A stretch of 64,000 nucleotides of DNA from Grifola frondosa (lineage: Eukaryota > Basidiomycota > Agaricomycetes > Polyporales > Grifolaceae), in contig LUGG01000003.1 of the NCBI GenBank assembly GCA_001683735.1, forward strand, positions 1,612,001-1,676,000. Direction: 5' to 3'. The position numbers and the translations under genes are program-made. Position 1 is the stretch's first letter; the number at the start of each line of letters is the position of its first letter. This document shows positions 49,484 through 59,998 of this stretch, one piece after another. The notes beneath the pieces were generated by a model. That model had not been told where the DNA came from. It saw only the letters and a list, made by a program, of their open reading frames with translations, and ran no database searches.

Positions 49484-51221
49484 TTATACTATACTAGCCT
49501 CTTTAACCACGCTTGAGCTCCCGCTAGTCCCACTTATTTCTGAGCGCGTATCAGCCTCCTTCGGAACTTCCAGCTGGCTCGCAATCGTCTTCTCGTCCAC
49601 ATCAACCGACGTCTGGTCGCCAAACACGCTCCCGAGCTCCTCGAGGGTCTTGTGCGCCGTCTCGGGGTAAACTGCCCACACGAACACGCCGGACACCACG
49701 CAGAACCCCAGCAGAAGGAAATAGTAGCCGCCTTTTATCGCCGAGAAGAGCGGCGGGGTGATGAACGCGATGATGAAGTTGCAGAGCCAGTTAGACGTCG
49801 TCGAGAGTGCCATGCCTTTGGCTCTGGCGCGCAGGGGGAATATCTCCGCTCCCAGAAGCCAAGGCCCGGGCCCCCACCTGAACAGCGGTCAGTCAATAAT
49901 TAGGCACGTCAGTGCGCAGAGTTTGACGTACGTGGCCCCATAAAAGAAGAGATACAGGCAGACGGCTGAAAGGTCACCATCAGCATCAAAATGCGCAATG
50001 ACCGCAGCACCACTCGAGTGCGTACCCACGAAGATGCCGTCGGCCCCTCGCATTACGAGTGCACTTCCCGGCTGCAGCGAGTCCACGTAGAACTGCAGGC
50101 CGCCCAGGACGCCCAGGAACGCGGCCATGGCGAAGCTCCCGGTGATCAAGAACACCCGGCGCCCCCACTTATCGATCCAGAACATCGTCGGGATGGTGCC
50201 GGCGCAGTACACGAGCGCGGACACCCCAGAGTAGAGCAGTGCGCGCTGTGTCGTGAAGCCGCCGCGCGACAGGTTCTCCGGGAGGAAGTACAGGATCGCG
50301 TTGATGCCGTTGAACTGTGCGAACACCTGGCAAGTGATGCCCATGACCGTGCGGCGCGTGTACTGCTTGAACAGCTGGCCCCAGCTGGCCTCTCCCATGC
50401 TGGTCTCGTATTTGACCGTGGCGACGATCTCCGCGAATGTCGCTTGGACACCGGGATCCTCGATGTCCCCATTACTGTGTAGGTCCGCCAGAACTCGGAG
50501 ACCTTCGTTTGTGAAGCCGTTCTTGATGAGGAATCGAGGCGTCTCGGGAAGCACGAACGTCCACAGAAACAGGATGAGGGCTAGCACAGCCTGAATAATG
50601 TACGGGCCCTCCCAAGAGATCTCCGAAGGCAGCGTGAAGAAGAATCCGTAGCCGACCCACGTAGACAGCGCATACCCGGTATTCAGGCAGATATACTCGA
50701 TGGAGATGAACAGCCCCCGCGCATGGCCCGGTGCGATCTCGCATTGCAAGATGGGCACCGTCATAGAGAGGATGCCGACCCCGAGACCTTGGATGGAACG
50801 TCCGACTATGAGAACCGCAAGCGTCGGGGCGAAGATCTGGATGAAGGCCGCCACCAGGTATATGAGGGCTCCGATCCGCACGGACATACGACGCCCGAGG
50901 ATGTCGCAGATGTACGCGGCGCCGAAAGCGGCGATGAGGGCGGTGATATTGAGGCAGGCCACCGTTATGGCTGTCCGCGCGCTGCAAACGTCAAAGTGAG
51001 ATTCTCGCAGACCAAATCGAATATTTACCCTGGACATAAGGGTCCACGCCAGTGTCCCCGGCTTGTATTTGATCCATGGTGACGGTCTTTCCGAAGAACC
51101 GCTTTATGAAGGGCGGCTGCACCTGGAGCGCGGCGATGACGCCTTGGCCATAGCCGAACATAGCGTCGCCGAGGGATGCGAGGGCGGACGACGCGATGAG
51201 CAGTCGCCTTCCCACATCCAT
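49484..51221 (-). CDS. Sugar-porter family MFS transporter (N-terminal exon uncertain)
   Basis: Exons (minus) from the first supportable Met: 51221-51029, 50970-50026, 49965-49932, 49877-49484; 521 aa, in frame. About twelve hydrophobic spans and the family signatures: DILGRRM (loop 2-3), PETPRFLIKNG after TM6, the QFNGINAILYF motif of TM7, DKWGRRVF (loop 8-9), and PETAHKTLEEL after TM12. WGPGPWL marks TM10. The reading frame stays open upstream of 51221 with a hydrophilic stretch ending in YTPLPK, so a short first exon probably exists in 51,250-51,560, but I cannot find a start that splices in frame. Sugar-porter proteins carry hexoses, polyols or quinate, and the substrate cannot be inferred. 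A 34-nt exon 3 is notable. Same strand as the neighbouring FAD oxidoreductase and P450. Confidence 0.9.
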
Positions 51222-51824
51222 CTTGGGTAGCGGCGTGTAAACGACTTCGGCCTGAGGTATTGGACGACCTGGTTCGTCATTGTACGCGACTATCAGATGG
51301 GACGGGTTGATAGGAGGGACAAAGGGTTCGAGGGACCACTAGACAGAGCAAGTTATATCATAGAGTGCTGCCGCAGAGGGGGTTGACCGTGAGGCTGACC
51401 TCGGTGAAGGTAAAGCAATTCACCTCATCAAATATTCGAGTTACGACCAACCAGATCTAAATGAAGGGAGTTTCAATTCCAAACCGACGGAGCCATTCCT
51501 ACTGGATACCTTCGCGGCTTCAGTGGTGACCAGCGTCTTCAAACGTTGAACGTCAAATACTCACATTCAGATAGGCTCAAGCACAGCACGGGACTTGATT
51601 ATCGACTGCGATGGATCACCACCCGAGAAACTCACGAACGTCATGGCACTCCGCGCAAATCGGGTAGCAGCAAGCTCGAAGACAACTATCATTGGAGAGT
51701 GTTAAAGCGGATGCGAAAGTGTACAGTATACGCACATGGAAGATACACTAAACAGCGCAAAAATATCGATACAGATACCGCACAGCTCCGAAACCCGCGC
51801 GCCATTATGGTACGCCGCTCGCAC
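51222..51824. other. Intergenic region, probably holding the transporter's first exon
   Basis: Between the transporter start and the P450 stop. The transporter frame continues without stop for about 150 bp upstream to an acceptor-like CTAG. No other gene is supported. Confidence 0.45.
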
Positions 51825-53997
51825 TCATTCCTGCTTGAAGTCGCCCATCGACCGAATGAGCGCCTCCGCCTTCGCCGACCTCGGCTTAATCGAGCACTTG
51901 AAGGGAGGCGGGTGACTGAAATGAACGGGGGCCGTACGTGAGGCGGGATCAGACATGGATCGCAGAGAACAGTGCGCACCTAATCGTTCCGGTCGAGTAC
52001 TCCAGCGATGGCTCGATGACCACGCCGTCCTCTGTGGCCTTGGAGATGTCGAACGCGGCGAGGGACATTGCACATGAGAGCCATATAGACGCATCTGCGA
52101 GATTGAGACCTGAAAAAAAGGTCAAGGTCAGCAAAGGAGGATGCCGCTGAAGCCGTTCCGCGAACCTGGGCAGATGCTGAGAAGCCACGGTTAGGGGTGG
52201 TTAACGGCTGTCACAGATGAATCGAACTCACCGTCTTCCGAAGCCGAATGCGACCTCACGCGGGTCCCGTTCGGGAGCCCTGCTCTGCGACGACAGGAAC
52301 CTGTTCGGGTTGAAGGTCATCGGGTCCTCATATGTGTGCGGGTCATGCAGGAACTTCCTGTACAACAGAGTATGGCGGTCATCACCACGAATATTGGCTA
52401 GTTTAACTGGCAGTGCACACATACCAGATGTTCGGGATGACAATGGTGCCCTTGGGCAACAAGTACCCGGCGTGGATGTCGTCCTCGGTGAGCCGATGAG
52501 GCACCCCTTCCATGTACAGTTCCTGTCAGAATAAGCACGACGGGTGCGAGCAGGCGAGACGGTACCTAACGGGGCGACCGGGTTCCACCGCAGAACCTCC
52601 AGGAACAGCGCTGTGACGTATGAAAGCTGCTCTCGATCCGCGGAATTAGGAAGGCGGTCGCTGCCAATCACGGCGTCAATCTCCTGCTGCGCCCTCCGCT
52701 GCACATCCGGATTGCAGGTCATCGCAAGGAAGAATGTGTTGATGGCGGAGACGGTCTGCAGTATGGTCAGCTGCGGCTTGGGAAACCTACGGCAAGGATG
52801 GGAGACTTACTGTGTCTGCTCCACCTATTGTCACGTCCAGATGTGGTCAGTAGGGATATATTTCGTGAACGAAATGGACACCGACCACCGTAGAGTGAGG
52901 TGGCTGCCCACTTGATGAATTCTTCTCGTTCCGGAGTGACATTACCTTCCAGATTGGCAGAGGTAAAGCTTGGGATAGCAGTGCCGGCCGCCTAACGAAG
53001 CAGCGGGTCACTAATGCAATATGAACACAATTATACTTGTGCTGTACCATGTGGCGTTTGACAAATTCGTGTGGAACGTCGCTCATGATGCGCAGATTTT
53101 CGCGCTGGGCACCGAGCGTCTTCTTCCACCCGCCACCGGGGAACCACGAGGGTATGTATCGCACTGAGGCCAGATGAGCTCGACACGCGAAGTAGAGTGG
53201 CCGACACTCACGAATGGGGAATATATCAGCGAGATATGCGCCAGGGGCAGTGCACAAGGCGAACTCCTCCGTCGCTTTATCGACGGCGTTCACGATGGGG
53301 TCTTCGCCTTCTTGGACCTTGTACCCATGAGACATCATAAGGATGATGGATCCGGCCGCTCTGCGAGCCGACGTGCATTTGCATAAAATCGACGCATGAA
53401 TATTCTGACCACTTACTTGCGGACCTGTTTCACTACGTCGTTTGGGGCGCCGTGCAGGCGCACGATGAAGTTGCGGGTCTGCTCGTCGAGGAACGGGTGG
53501 AGGAGCGTGACGCTTTGGCGGGTGCCGATGAGCTGGAACAGGAGCCGGCGGTACTCGCGGAAGGTGTTCCCGTACGGGAGCAGCACGAGCGCGCGGTTCC
53601 AGCCGATCATCTCGCCGCCGACAACAATGGTCGGGCGATCCGAGTAGATCGCGCTCTTTTTCTCGAGCACGTCGAACGCGTGCTGCGACGAGTTGAGCAC
53701 GACGATGGGCTGACCGAAGAGCGTGACGGAGATGATGTCGCCTGCAGAGCGGATACGATTTTGTAAAACACAATATAAGCGGATGGGATGCAAGGTGAAC
53801 TCACCCCATCGGTCGCCCCACTTGGCGAATGTTTTCCATTCATGCGACGTGGGCATGTCCAGGACATTGCCGATCAGGGGGAACCCCTTGGGGCCGGGAG
53901 GGAGAGGCCTGAAGCGTCGACGCACAAAAATGCGGTTCAGCATAAAGACGACCAGGGCCACTACCGCGAAGTCGAGGAGGTTCAGGGTGAATGCCAT
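51825..53997 (-). CDS. Cytochrome P450 with 11-nt and 14-nt microexons
   Basis: Heme-thiolate monooxygenase. Twelve exons (minus): 53997-53805, 53741-53417, 53360-53212, 53163-53048, 52991-52886, 52824-52811, 52755-52566, 52506-52425, 52357-52232, 52176-52166, 52109-51980, 51915-51825; 510 aa, frame intact. The N-terminal hydrophobic anchor is LLDFAVVALVVFMLNRIF, followed by the Pro-rich PPGPKGFPLIGN. The I-helix oxygen-binding GGGADTT is encoded by a 14-nt exon and its neighbours, the K-helix ExxR is FLEVLRWNP, the PERF-like motif is NPNRFL, and the heme loop FGFGRRICPG has its cysteine supplied by an 11-nt microexon (52166-52176). Terminal sequence is CSIKPRSAKAEALI. Subfamily not assigned. 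P450s beside FAD oxidoreductases and transporters often take part in xenobiotic or secondary metabolism. Confidence 0.93.
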
Positions 53998-54851
53998 TAT
54001 GGCTGGAAAAGATGGGACAAAGACAAGGGGCCAACTGGCGTACCGACATATGGTTAATTGTATATAAAGGAATGGGCACTTGCCATCAGAAGCGGAGAAA
54101 ATGGGAGCTCTAAAAGGGAAGGCGGCGCCGGGTCTCTGTTTTGATCCAAGGTGAGACTTGCAGCATTGTCGAATCAAGCCAGAGTGATGATCGACGTCCC
54201 AGACCTCCGCGATCTGCTATATGCTTCTGCAGTGCTCGTGCTCGCGCTAGCAAGGGTGTCCTTTCCGGTGTTCTTCTAGCAATGCACGATGTTGCCCCTC
54301 GGGCATCCTGGTAGCACCGCCCTCAAGTTCCGCAAGAATATTACAGCGAACGCAGAATGGGGCTGTCCATCGTAGGCGAGCCTGGCTCAGACGGCAGTGA
54401 CCGCTCCATTGCATAGAACCAGCGCTACAGCGGGCACCTCGGGTAATGGCTTGGGCGGATCTGAGTTCAGTGCGGGAGCGATACCCTGCGATACCTCAAA
54501 CGTATGAGACACGGCGTTCCTAGACTAGACCCGCAGAGGAGCTTGTAGGGCTAGCAAAAGTATCGTAAAAACGAATTACGGTCCATGCACAACAGGATAC
54601 GCCCCGTAACGTAAACGGTTCGGCAAGCTCCGGATACTGAACATGGCCGAAGGCCCTGATTCTATAGGTGTGGGGTGACAAATAATTAATTGAAATTAAT
54701 TAAAATTAATTCAAAAGGAGCATGAAGAATACAGATTGCTACATGTATCAACCTCATATGTTGTGTGGAGGCACTTTTGTTTATGTTCAAAGCTGACAGA
54801 CTCACAGTTTATTACATGATCTTTGAGATATATTCAATTTTTCTAAATTAA
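53998..54851. other. P450 upstream region grading into CpG-poor repeat DNA
   Basis: The first part is 5' flank of the P450 gene. From about 54,670 the sequence turns AT-rich and CpG-poor, with ATTAATT-type runs. This is the left remnant of the host repeat block into which the Ngaro-like element inserted. Confidence 0.55.
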
Positions 54852-55077
54852 TCGGGTTTAGGTGTGAAATTTATACAAGTCTAATCGAGAGCTCTGTCCG
54901 TCTCACTCTTCAGTGGGCCCCAGCGTCACGTGCACGCTGCTGTATTCTATCCGCATCTCATGCGGATGTGGACGGGAGCTCCTTACCTGGCGAGCGGTCA
55001 GAGAAAAAGGGGCTAGTCGCCTCTTTTCCCTCTGACCATCACTCTTGTGAACTCGCCAGTTAAAGACTTTTGCATCA
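54852..55077 (+). repeat. Repeat A1 (5' half of the split direct repeat)
   Basis: 226 bp, matching A2 base for base as far as I can read, except that A2 has an extra 68 nt. In A1 the join is at 55059/55060. It holds the presumed promoter and leader. The gag ATG follows 58 bp after its end. Confidence 0.9.
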
Positions 55078-55134
55078 TTACTGTCGACAATTACATTTAC
55101 TCCCATCTATCGAATCAACTGTCGCCCCTGAGCC

Positions 55135-56292
55135 ATGAGTGATGAAGCTGCGGGAACGACGACACAAGAATTCGGGGGACCAGAGGCCATCATCTCTTCC
55201 TGCCTGGCGATCATCGAGCGGTACAGAACCCACGCAATCTCCAAGCCCGTCGCAATCTTCGAACTCAGCAGCAAACTCCTTACTGCACCGGCTGAGCTCA
55301 CCGCCGGCACTGCTGACTCGTCTATCGACACCTATATCGCAATGTTGCAAGAAATTGACGCAGATCGAGAGGTTAGCGCACCCGAACCGCCCGAAGACGA
55401 TGGGTCGGGCTCACCTAGGAGCTCGAGAGCGGCATCCGCCTCGAGACCTGCTAAGTCGGATCGAGCTCGGGACTCGTCCCCCGAGTCTGACGAGCCCGTG
55501 TCCAAGCGAGCCAGAGTCGATCCTGGCAAGTTCGCATGGGCAGCGGACAACTTTCTCGGAGGTTTCACCATGCGCCCCGGGCTTAAAGCAACAATACACC
55601 TCCTCCGAGAATATGCAATTGACCCGAAACTTGCAAAGTCCGACCTGCTTAACTCCTATGGAGCGCCCGAGTTCCCCGACAGCGAGTGGATCAATGTGCT
55701 CGCTGGAAGAGCTATCGACCTCGACCATGTGTTCGCAGGCCGATACTCTGCAGGACAAGATGAGAAGCACACTGAAAAGTTGGGAGAGATTGAACTCTCG
55801 TACCGAGCCGTTATCCCCTCTAAGAAAGTCGTCACCTTTGGGGACTGGATTTTCGCATGGAACAAGGCTATCCCCGCAATCAGTTACGCATTCCCACATA
55901 GGCGTAAGGAACTCACCTTATATGGAGAGTACATCACAAATTTGTTCGGAGCGCTGGCCACACCTCTCCACTACAGGCTCCTCGACTTCGATCATGCGGT
56001 CCGGAAGCGAGCAGGTTCAAGGCGAGACTTGCTCCTCACGGACTATGCCGACTTCGCAGATCTCAAAATGCAATTCTTGGATTCATCAGGAGCGAATGTC
56101 TACAAGGAAGAGAAAACTCTCAGTGGCAGATCTCTCACCTCTACAGGTCACCGCCAAAAGGAGGCATGCAAACGATGGAATTCTGGAAATTGTCCCGCCC
56201 AAGCTTCAGCATGCCGATACCGGCATGTTTGCGCAGCCTGTGGGGCAGTTGGGCACACCGCAAGCCAATGCACTAAGGGTGCGCCCAAGTAG
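55135..56292 (+). CDS. Ngaro-element Gag-like protein
   Basis: 385 aa. The N-terminal part has a Ser/acidic region and a nuclear-type KRARVD patch. The middle region (WAADNFLGGFTMRPGL, SEWINVLAGRAIDLDHVFAG, DWIFAWNKAIPAISYAFPHR in parts) resembles the capsid-like portion of fungal DIRS/Ngaro gag proteins. The end carries a CCCH-type finger (CKRWNSGNC-x6-CRYRH) and a retroviral-type CCHC knuckle, CAACGAVGHTASQC, for RNA binding. The start chosen is the first ATG after A1 and gives the expected length. The CDS overlaps an open +1 frame that continues into the RT. Confidence 0.85.
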   Translation: MSDEAAGTTTQEFGGPEAIISSCLAIIERYRTHAISKPVAIFELSSKLLTAPAELTAGTADSSIDTYIAMLQEIDADREVSAPEPPEDDGSGSPRSSRAASASRPAKSDRARDSSPESDEPVSKRARVDPGKFAWAADNFLGGFTMRPGLKATIHLLREYAIDPKLAKSDLLNSYGAPEFPDSEWINVLAGRAIDLDHVFAGRYSAGQDEKHTEKLGEIELSYRAVIPSKKVVTFGDWIFAWNKAIPAISYAFPHRRKELTLYGEYITNLFGALATPLHYRLLDFDHAVRKRAGSRRDLLLTDYADFADLKMQFLDSSGANVYKEEKTLSGRSLTSTGHRQKEACKRWNSGNCPAQASACRYRHVCAACGAVGHTASQCTKGAPK

Positions 56293-58120
56293 TTATGTTG
56301 ACGCCAGTCGACCACGCTACTTGCGAGGCTTGCAGTGGAGTGTGCATGGTCGGAGAATGGTCACATCTGCCGATGCCTCGTTGACGCAACTACCTCTTCC
56401 CGGTGTACCTGAGAAAGAACGCATGAATGCCACGGTAAACTCTACGCTTGCATCACATCCGCACCTATTCAAAATCGTAACACCTATCAATGTTGATCAC
56501 TTTCAATACCTGCTTAGAGATCACCCAAATCCCGTTTTTGTCCAATCTGTACTGCGAGGCCTGCGCGAGGGATTCTGGCCTTGGGCAACACCTCCACCTG
56601 AGGGATATCCGAGCACATGGGATGAAGATCGAGGCGTGCCTGACGATGAGGAAGCTGCAAAGTTTTTGGAGATTCAAAGAGACGAAGAAGTGCGGCTCGG
56701 GCGATATTCAGAAGCATTCGGAACTGACCTCCTTCCGGGCATGGTTTGCATGCCAATTCATGCCGTGCCTAAACCGCGCTCTGTCAACCTTCGCTTAGTA
56801 AATGATCACAGTGCGGGACCGTACGCACTGAACTCGTTGATCTCCCCTGATGCCATCAAAGGCGTGATCCTAGATGGGATCCCTGCGCTCGGAGAGGCAC
56901 TCAGGGAGTATCGGCGTCAGCATGGGAACAAACAGCTAGTTATGTGGAAGTCGGATGTGTCTCAGGCTTACCGACGATTGCCTATGTCCATCTTCTGGCA
57001 AATCAAACAGGTGACCACAATTGCTGGTCAACGGCATGTCGACCGTTGTAACCTCTTTGGCTCGAGAGGAGCTCAACGCATCTATGCAGCCTTCATGTGC
57101 CTTGTTGTTTGGATCGCTGTGGTGAAGCGGGCAATCGACCACTTGAATTACGTAGATGACGACTTCGGGTTTGAAGAGGAAGGCCGTGTTGAATTCTATC
57201 AACCTTACGGAATATACCTACCCACAAAGCAAGCCCAACTTCTTCTTCTCTGGGATGAGATAGGCCTTCCCCATGAGAGGAAGAAGCAAGAATATGGACC
57301 AACGCTCATGGTCATCGGGTTTATCGTCGACCCGAATGCCATGACCGTAACGCTACCGGATGATAGTCGACAGAAGTTATTCGAGACCATTGACAATTTC
57401 TGTCACTCACCGGGTATCCATCGTAGGCGATCCTTGGCAGATTTTCAGAGTCTCGCTGGCTACGCAAACTGGGCCTTCAACGTGTACCCGTTGTTGAAAC
57501 CGGGGTTGTGCAACCTATATGCCAAAATTGCTGGAAAAGAGAATCACCATGCAGGCATGTTCGTTAATGCCAGTATCAAACGAGAGCTCACCTGGATGAG
57601 CAATCACATTAAACACTCTGACGGCGTCCATCTTCTCAATGCACTCGAGTGGGGACCTCCCGATTTGGTGGAAGGCGCTCCCGACGACGAGTTTGCTCTT
57701 GTTGACGCTTCCGGCGTTGGCCTCGGATTGTATTTTCCCTGGTTGAACTTTGGATTTTACAGCAAGCTACCTTGCCGTGCACCCAAGGATGCAATATTCT
57801 ATTTCGAGGCCCTCGCCATCTGTAGCGCTATTCATCGGGTTGCCGCCTGGCGTACCGTCAATCGTTCTGTGCGCCGCCTCGCAGTCTTGTCTGACAACAC
57901 CAATGCCGTCTCACTGTTCAACACTCTGCGTGCGAAACCTGCCTACAACCTACTGCTTATCTCTTCAGTCGACATCCTCATCCACGACAACCTTCAGCTG
58001 TGTGTGGACCATGTTCCTGGCGAGGACAACTGCGTCGCCGATGCCTTATCACGCGGCCAGCTCGACAAAGCCCGCTCTCTTGCACCCGGAATACAGCTGT
58101 TCCCTTTTACACCCCCTTGA
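56225..58120 (+). CDS. Ngaro-element reverse transcriptase-RNase H
   Basis: The frame is open from 55139, across the whole of gag. I mark the first Met after the RT-like region begins (56225). RT motifs are MPIHAVPKP, RLVNDHSAGP, the first catalytic Asp in MWKSDVSQAYRRLPM, YVDDDFGFE (YVDD box) and the following GFIVDP. RNase H follows: FALVDASGVGLGLYF, FEALAIC, VLSDNTNAV and the terminal VPGEDNCVADALSRG. The frame lies +1 relative to gag, so expression needs frameshifting, re-initiation or splicing. No stop occurs in 993 codons. The end overlaps the start of the recombinase frame by about 120 nt of open sequence, although the recombinase's own ATG is 24 nt downstream. Confidence 0.92.
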   Translation: MFAQPVGQLGTPQANALRVRPSSYVDASRPRYLRGLQWSVHGRRMVTSADASLTQLPLPGVPEKERMNATVNSTLASHPHLFKIVTPINVDHFQYLLRDHPNPVFVQSVLRGLREGFWPWATPPPEGYPSTWDEDRGVPDDEEAAKFLEIQRDEEVRLGRYSEAFGTDLLPGMVCMPIHAVPKPRSVNLRLVNDHSAGPYALNSLISPDAIKGVILDGIPALGEALREYRRQHGNKQLVMWKSDVSQAYRRLPMSIFWQIKQVTTIAGQRHVDRCNLFGSRGAQRIYAAFMCLVVWIAVVKRAIDHLNYVDDDFGFEEEGRVEFYQPYGIYLPTKQAQLLLLWDEIGLPHERKKQEYGPTLMVIGFIVDPNAMTVTLPDDSRQKLFETIDNFCHSPGIHRRRSLADFQSLAGYANWAFNVYPLLKPGLCNLYAKIAGKENHHAGMFVNASIKRELTWMSNHIKHSDGVHLLNALEWGPPDLVEGAPDDEFALVDASGVGLGLYFPWLNFGFYSKLPCRAPKDAIFYFEALAICSAIHRVAAWRTVNRSVRRLAVLSDNTNAVSLFNTLRAKPAYNLLLISSVDILIHDNLQLCVDHVPGEDNCVADALSRGQLDKARSLAPGIQLFPFTPP

Positions 58121-58143
58121 GATGCGCTGGGGGCAGTGCAGCA

Positions 58144-59149
58144 ATGAATATCTCTCCTCGACGGCCACGACAACCTCCGAGGGAGCCGTGGCCCCTAGAG
58201 CGTCTCATTCACGAGCGCTCCATTGCTCTGGGGCATGCCCTCGACAAGAGCACTAAAGCATCCTATTCCTCTGCACTGAACTCTTACCTCACTTTCTGCC
58301 AGTTGCACGACCGCCCTATCCAACCCACTCCTGACACGCTTAGCTTTTATGTGGTCTTCATGGCTGCACATATCGAACCACGATCCATTGACTCCTACCT
58401 GTCCGGGATTTGCTCCGAGCTCGAGCAATTTTTCCCTGACATCAGACAAGTCCGTACATCTCCCCTCGTTTCTCGATGCCTCAAGGGCTGCAAGCGCTTG
58501 CACAGCAAACCTATCCGACGCAAACAACCTCTCTCCCGCCTTGATCTCCACCGTGTCGCCTCCGTGCTTGCATCTTCCACTCTTCACGATGACCTTCTCT
58601 TCCTCTCCCAGCTTCTCACTGGTTTCCATGCGCTTATGCGTCTTGGAGAGCTCGTCTGGCCTGATCAAGTCCCCCTGCGTCAACTGCGCAAACTATCATT
58701 GCGACACCATGTACTCTTCGACCGCAATTCCTTCGAATTCCTCCTCCCTTCCCACAAGGCCGACGCCTTTTTCGAGGGCAGCCGAGTGCTCGTACAACGC
58801 GTCTCTGATTCACCTGACCCGCTTCTCGCTTTCCGTCGCTATCTCACCTCCCGTGATAAATCCTTCCCTCTTCGCCCAGAGTTGTGGCTGCGTGCATCGG
58901 GAACTCCTCCTACGCGCGGATGGTTCATGAAGAGACTCCGTGCATTCTTCCCAGTGTCCACCAACATCTCCGGCCACTCTTTGCGTGCGGGTGGTGTCAA
59001 CTTCACTCGCGGAAAGAGGTCTCCCACCTTCCACGATACAAGCTATCGGAAGATGGACATCAGATGCATGGCAGGTTTACATCCGGAAACATCCCGTACT
59101 ACTCAATGCGCTCGTCTTCGGAGGTCGCGCCCTTCACGATGGCCCATGA
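58144..59149 (+). CDS. Ngaro-element tyrosine recombinase (frame broken after the HxxR box)
   Basis: Integrates the circular cDNA by site-specific recombination. The core-binding region has TKASYSSALNSYLTFC, YLSGICSELEQFFPDIR. In the catalytic domain the first arginine lies in FHALMRLGELVW, the H-x-x-R in SGHSLRAGG (58975-58986), and the last helix reads IGRWTSDAWQVYIRKHP with the nucleophile tyrosine. That last part is in a different frame: between 58990 and about 59003 the sequence has one base too many, or two too few. In the uncorrected frame translation runs on to 59544 without the tyrosine. Either this copy is inactive or an assembly error lies here. The tail ends at TGA 59147-59149. 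Confidence 0.85.
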
Positions 59150-59541
59150 ACCCACACCAAACTGCACAGTATCCGTGGGCTTTCGCGACGGCAACATGCA
59201 CAGCATCCGTGCGCTCTCACGACGACAACTCACCTGATAACCGTGTGCTTTCGCGACGGCTACCCCTTCCTGCCAACACAACTCCTCATCCGTGCGCTTT
59301 CGCGGCGGTCACCATTGCCCGGGTTCTCACCACCTTGCCTTATCCCCTTCCTCTTTCCTCCCTCCTATCTTGCCATGTTTTCTCTTTGGCCTATCTTTTG
59401 CCCATCTTCCTCTCTGTTCCCCTTTTCTCTCGGTTCCCTCTCTCTCTCATCTCTTCCGTGACGTATCGACCTCTCGTTTCTGACGTTCCCATCTATCTCT
59501 CATATCTTTCCAAAAAAAAAAAAAAAAACCTTGTAGCATTT
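59150..59541 (+). other. Ngaro-element 3' spacer with degenerate repeats and an A17 run
   Basis: Four imperfect copies of a CCGTGNGCTTTCGCGACGG-like unit lie between about 59,172 and 59,320. A C/T-rich stretch follows, then seventeen consecutive A at 59512-59528, just before B1. No coding potential. The A run could be an RNA-tail relic or a slippage tract. Confidence 0.6.
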
Positions 59542-59657
59542 TAGCGATCTCGTACAGAAACCATTTCGAGCCGCGGTGGGCAGTCAGCCGCCGCGGTTGC
59601 GTTCGTCCGGCTACACTTTTCTTGCCCGCGAGAACAAGAGCCGGCGCTCGAGATTAG
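59542..59657 (+). repeat. Repeat B1
   Basis: 116 bp starting TAGCGATCTCGTACAG and ending CTCGAGATTAG, directly abutting A2. It is repeated as B2. Confidence 0.9.
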
Positions 59658-59951
59658 TCGGGTTTAGGTGTGAAATTTATACAAGTCTAATCGAGAGCTC
59701 TGTCCGTCTCACTCTTCAGTGGGCCCCAGCGTCACGTGCACGCTGCTGTATTCTATCCGCATCTCATGCGGATGTGGACGGGAGCTCCTTACCTGGCGAG
59801 CGGTCAGAGAAAAAGGGGCTAGTCGCCTCTTTTCCCTCTGACCATCACTCTTGTGAACTCGCCAGGTGAGCGGTTTTTGTTGTCTCTCGTCCATACCCTT
59901 TTTTCTGATCATAGTATTGGTGTATCTCACCAGTTAAAGACTTTTGCATCA
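59658..59951 (+). repeat. Repeat A2, containing the intron-like segment
   Basis: 294 bp, equal to the 226 bp of A1 plus 68 bp at 59866-59933. The flanking bases GAACTCGCCAG and TTAAAGACTTTTGC are the same in both copies. Confidence 0.9.
59866..59933 (+). other. Probable leader intron retained in A2 and absent from A1
   Basis: 68 nt beginning GTGAGC and ending CACCAG, with CTGAT as a plausible branch site and a T-rich tract: a textbook fungal spliceosomal intron. Its exact absence from A1 gives an exon-exon junction at 55059/55060, 75 bp upstream of the gag ATG. Confidence 0.8.
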
Positions 59952-59998
59952 CCCTCCATCCCACCTCATACCTACATGTACCATACTATGTACATCCG

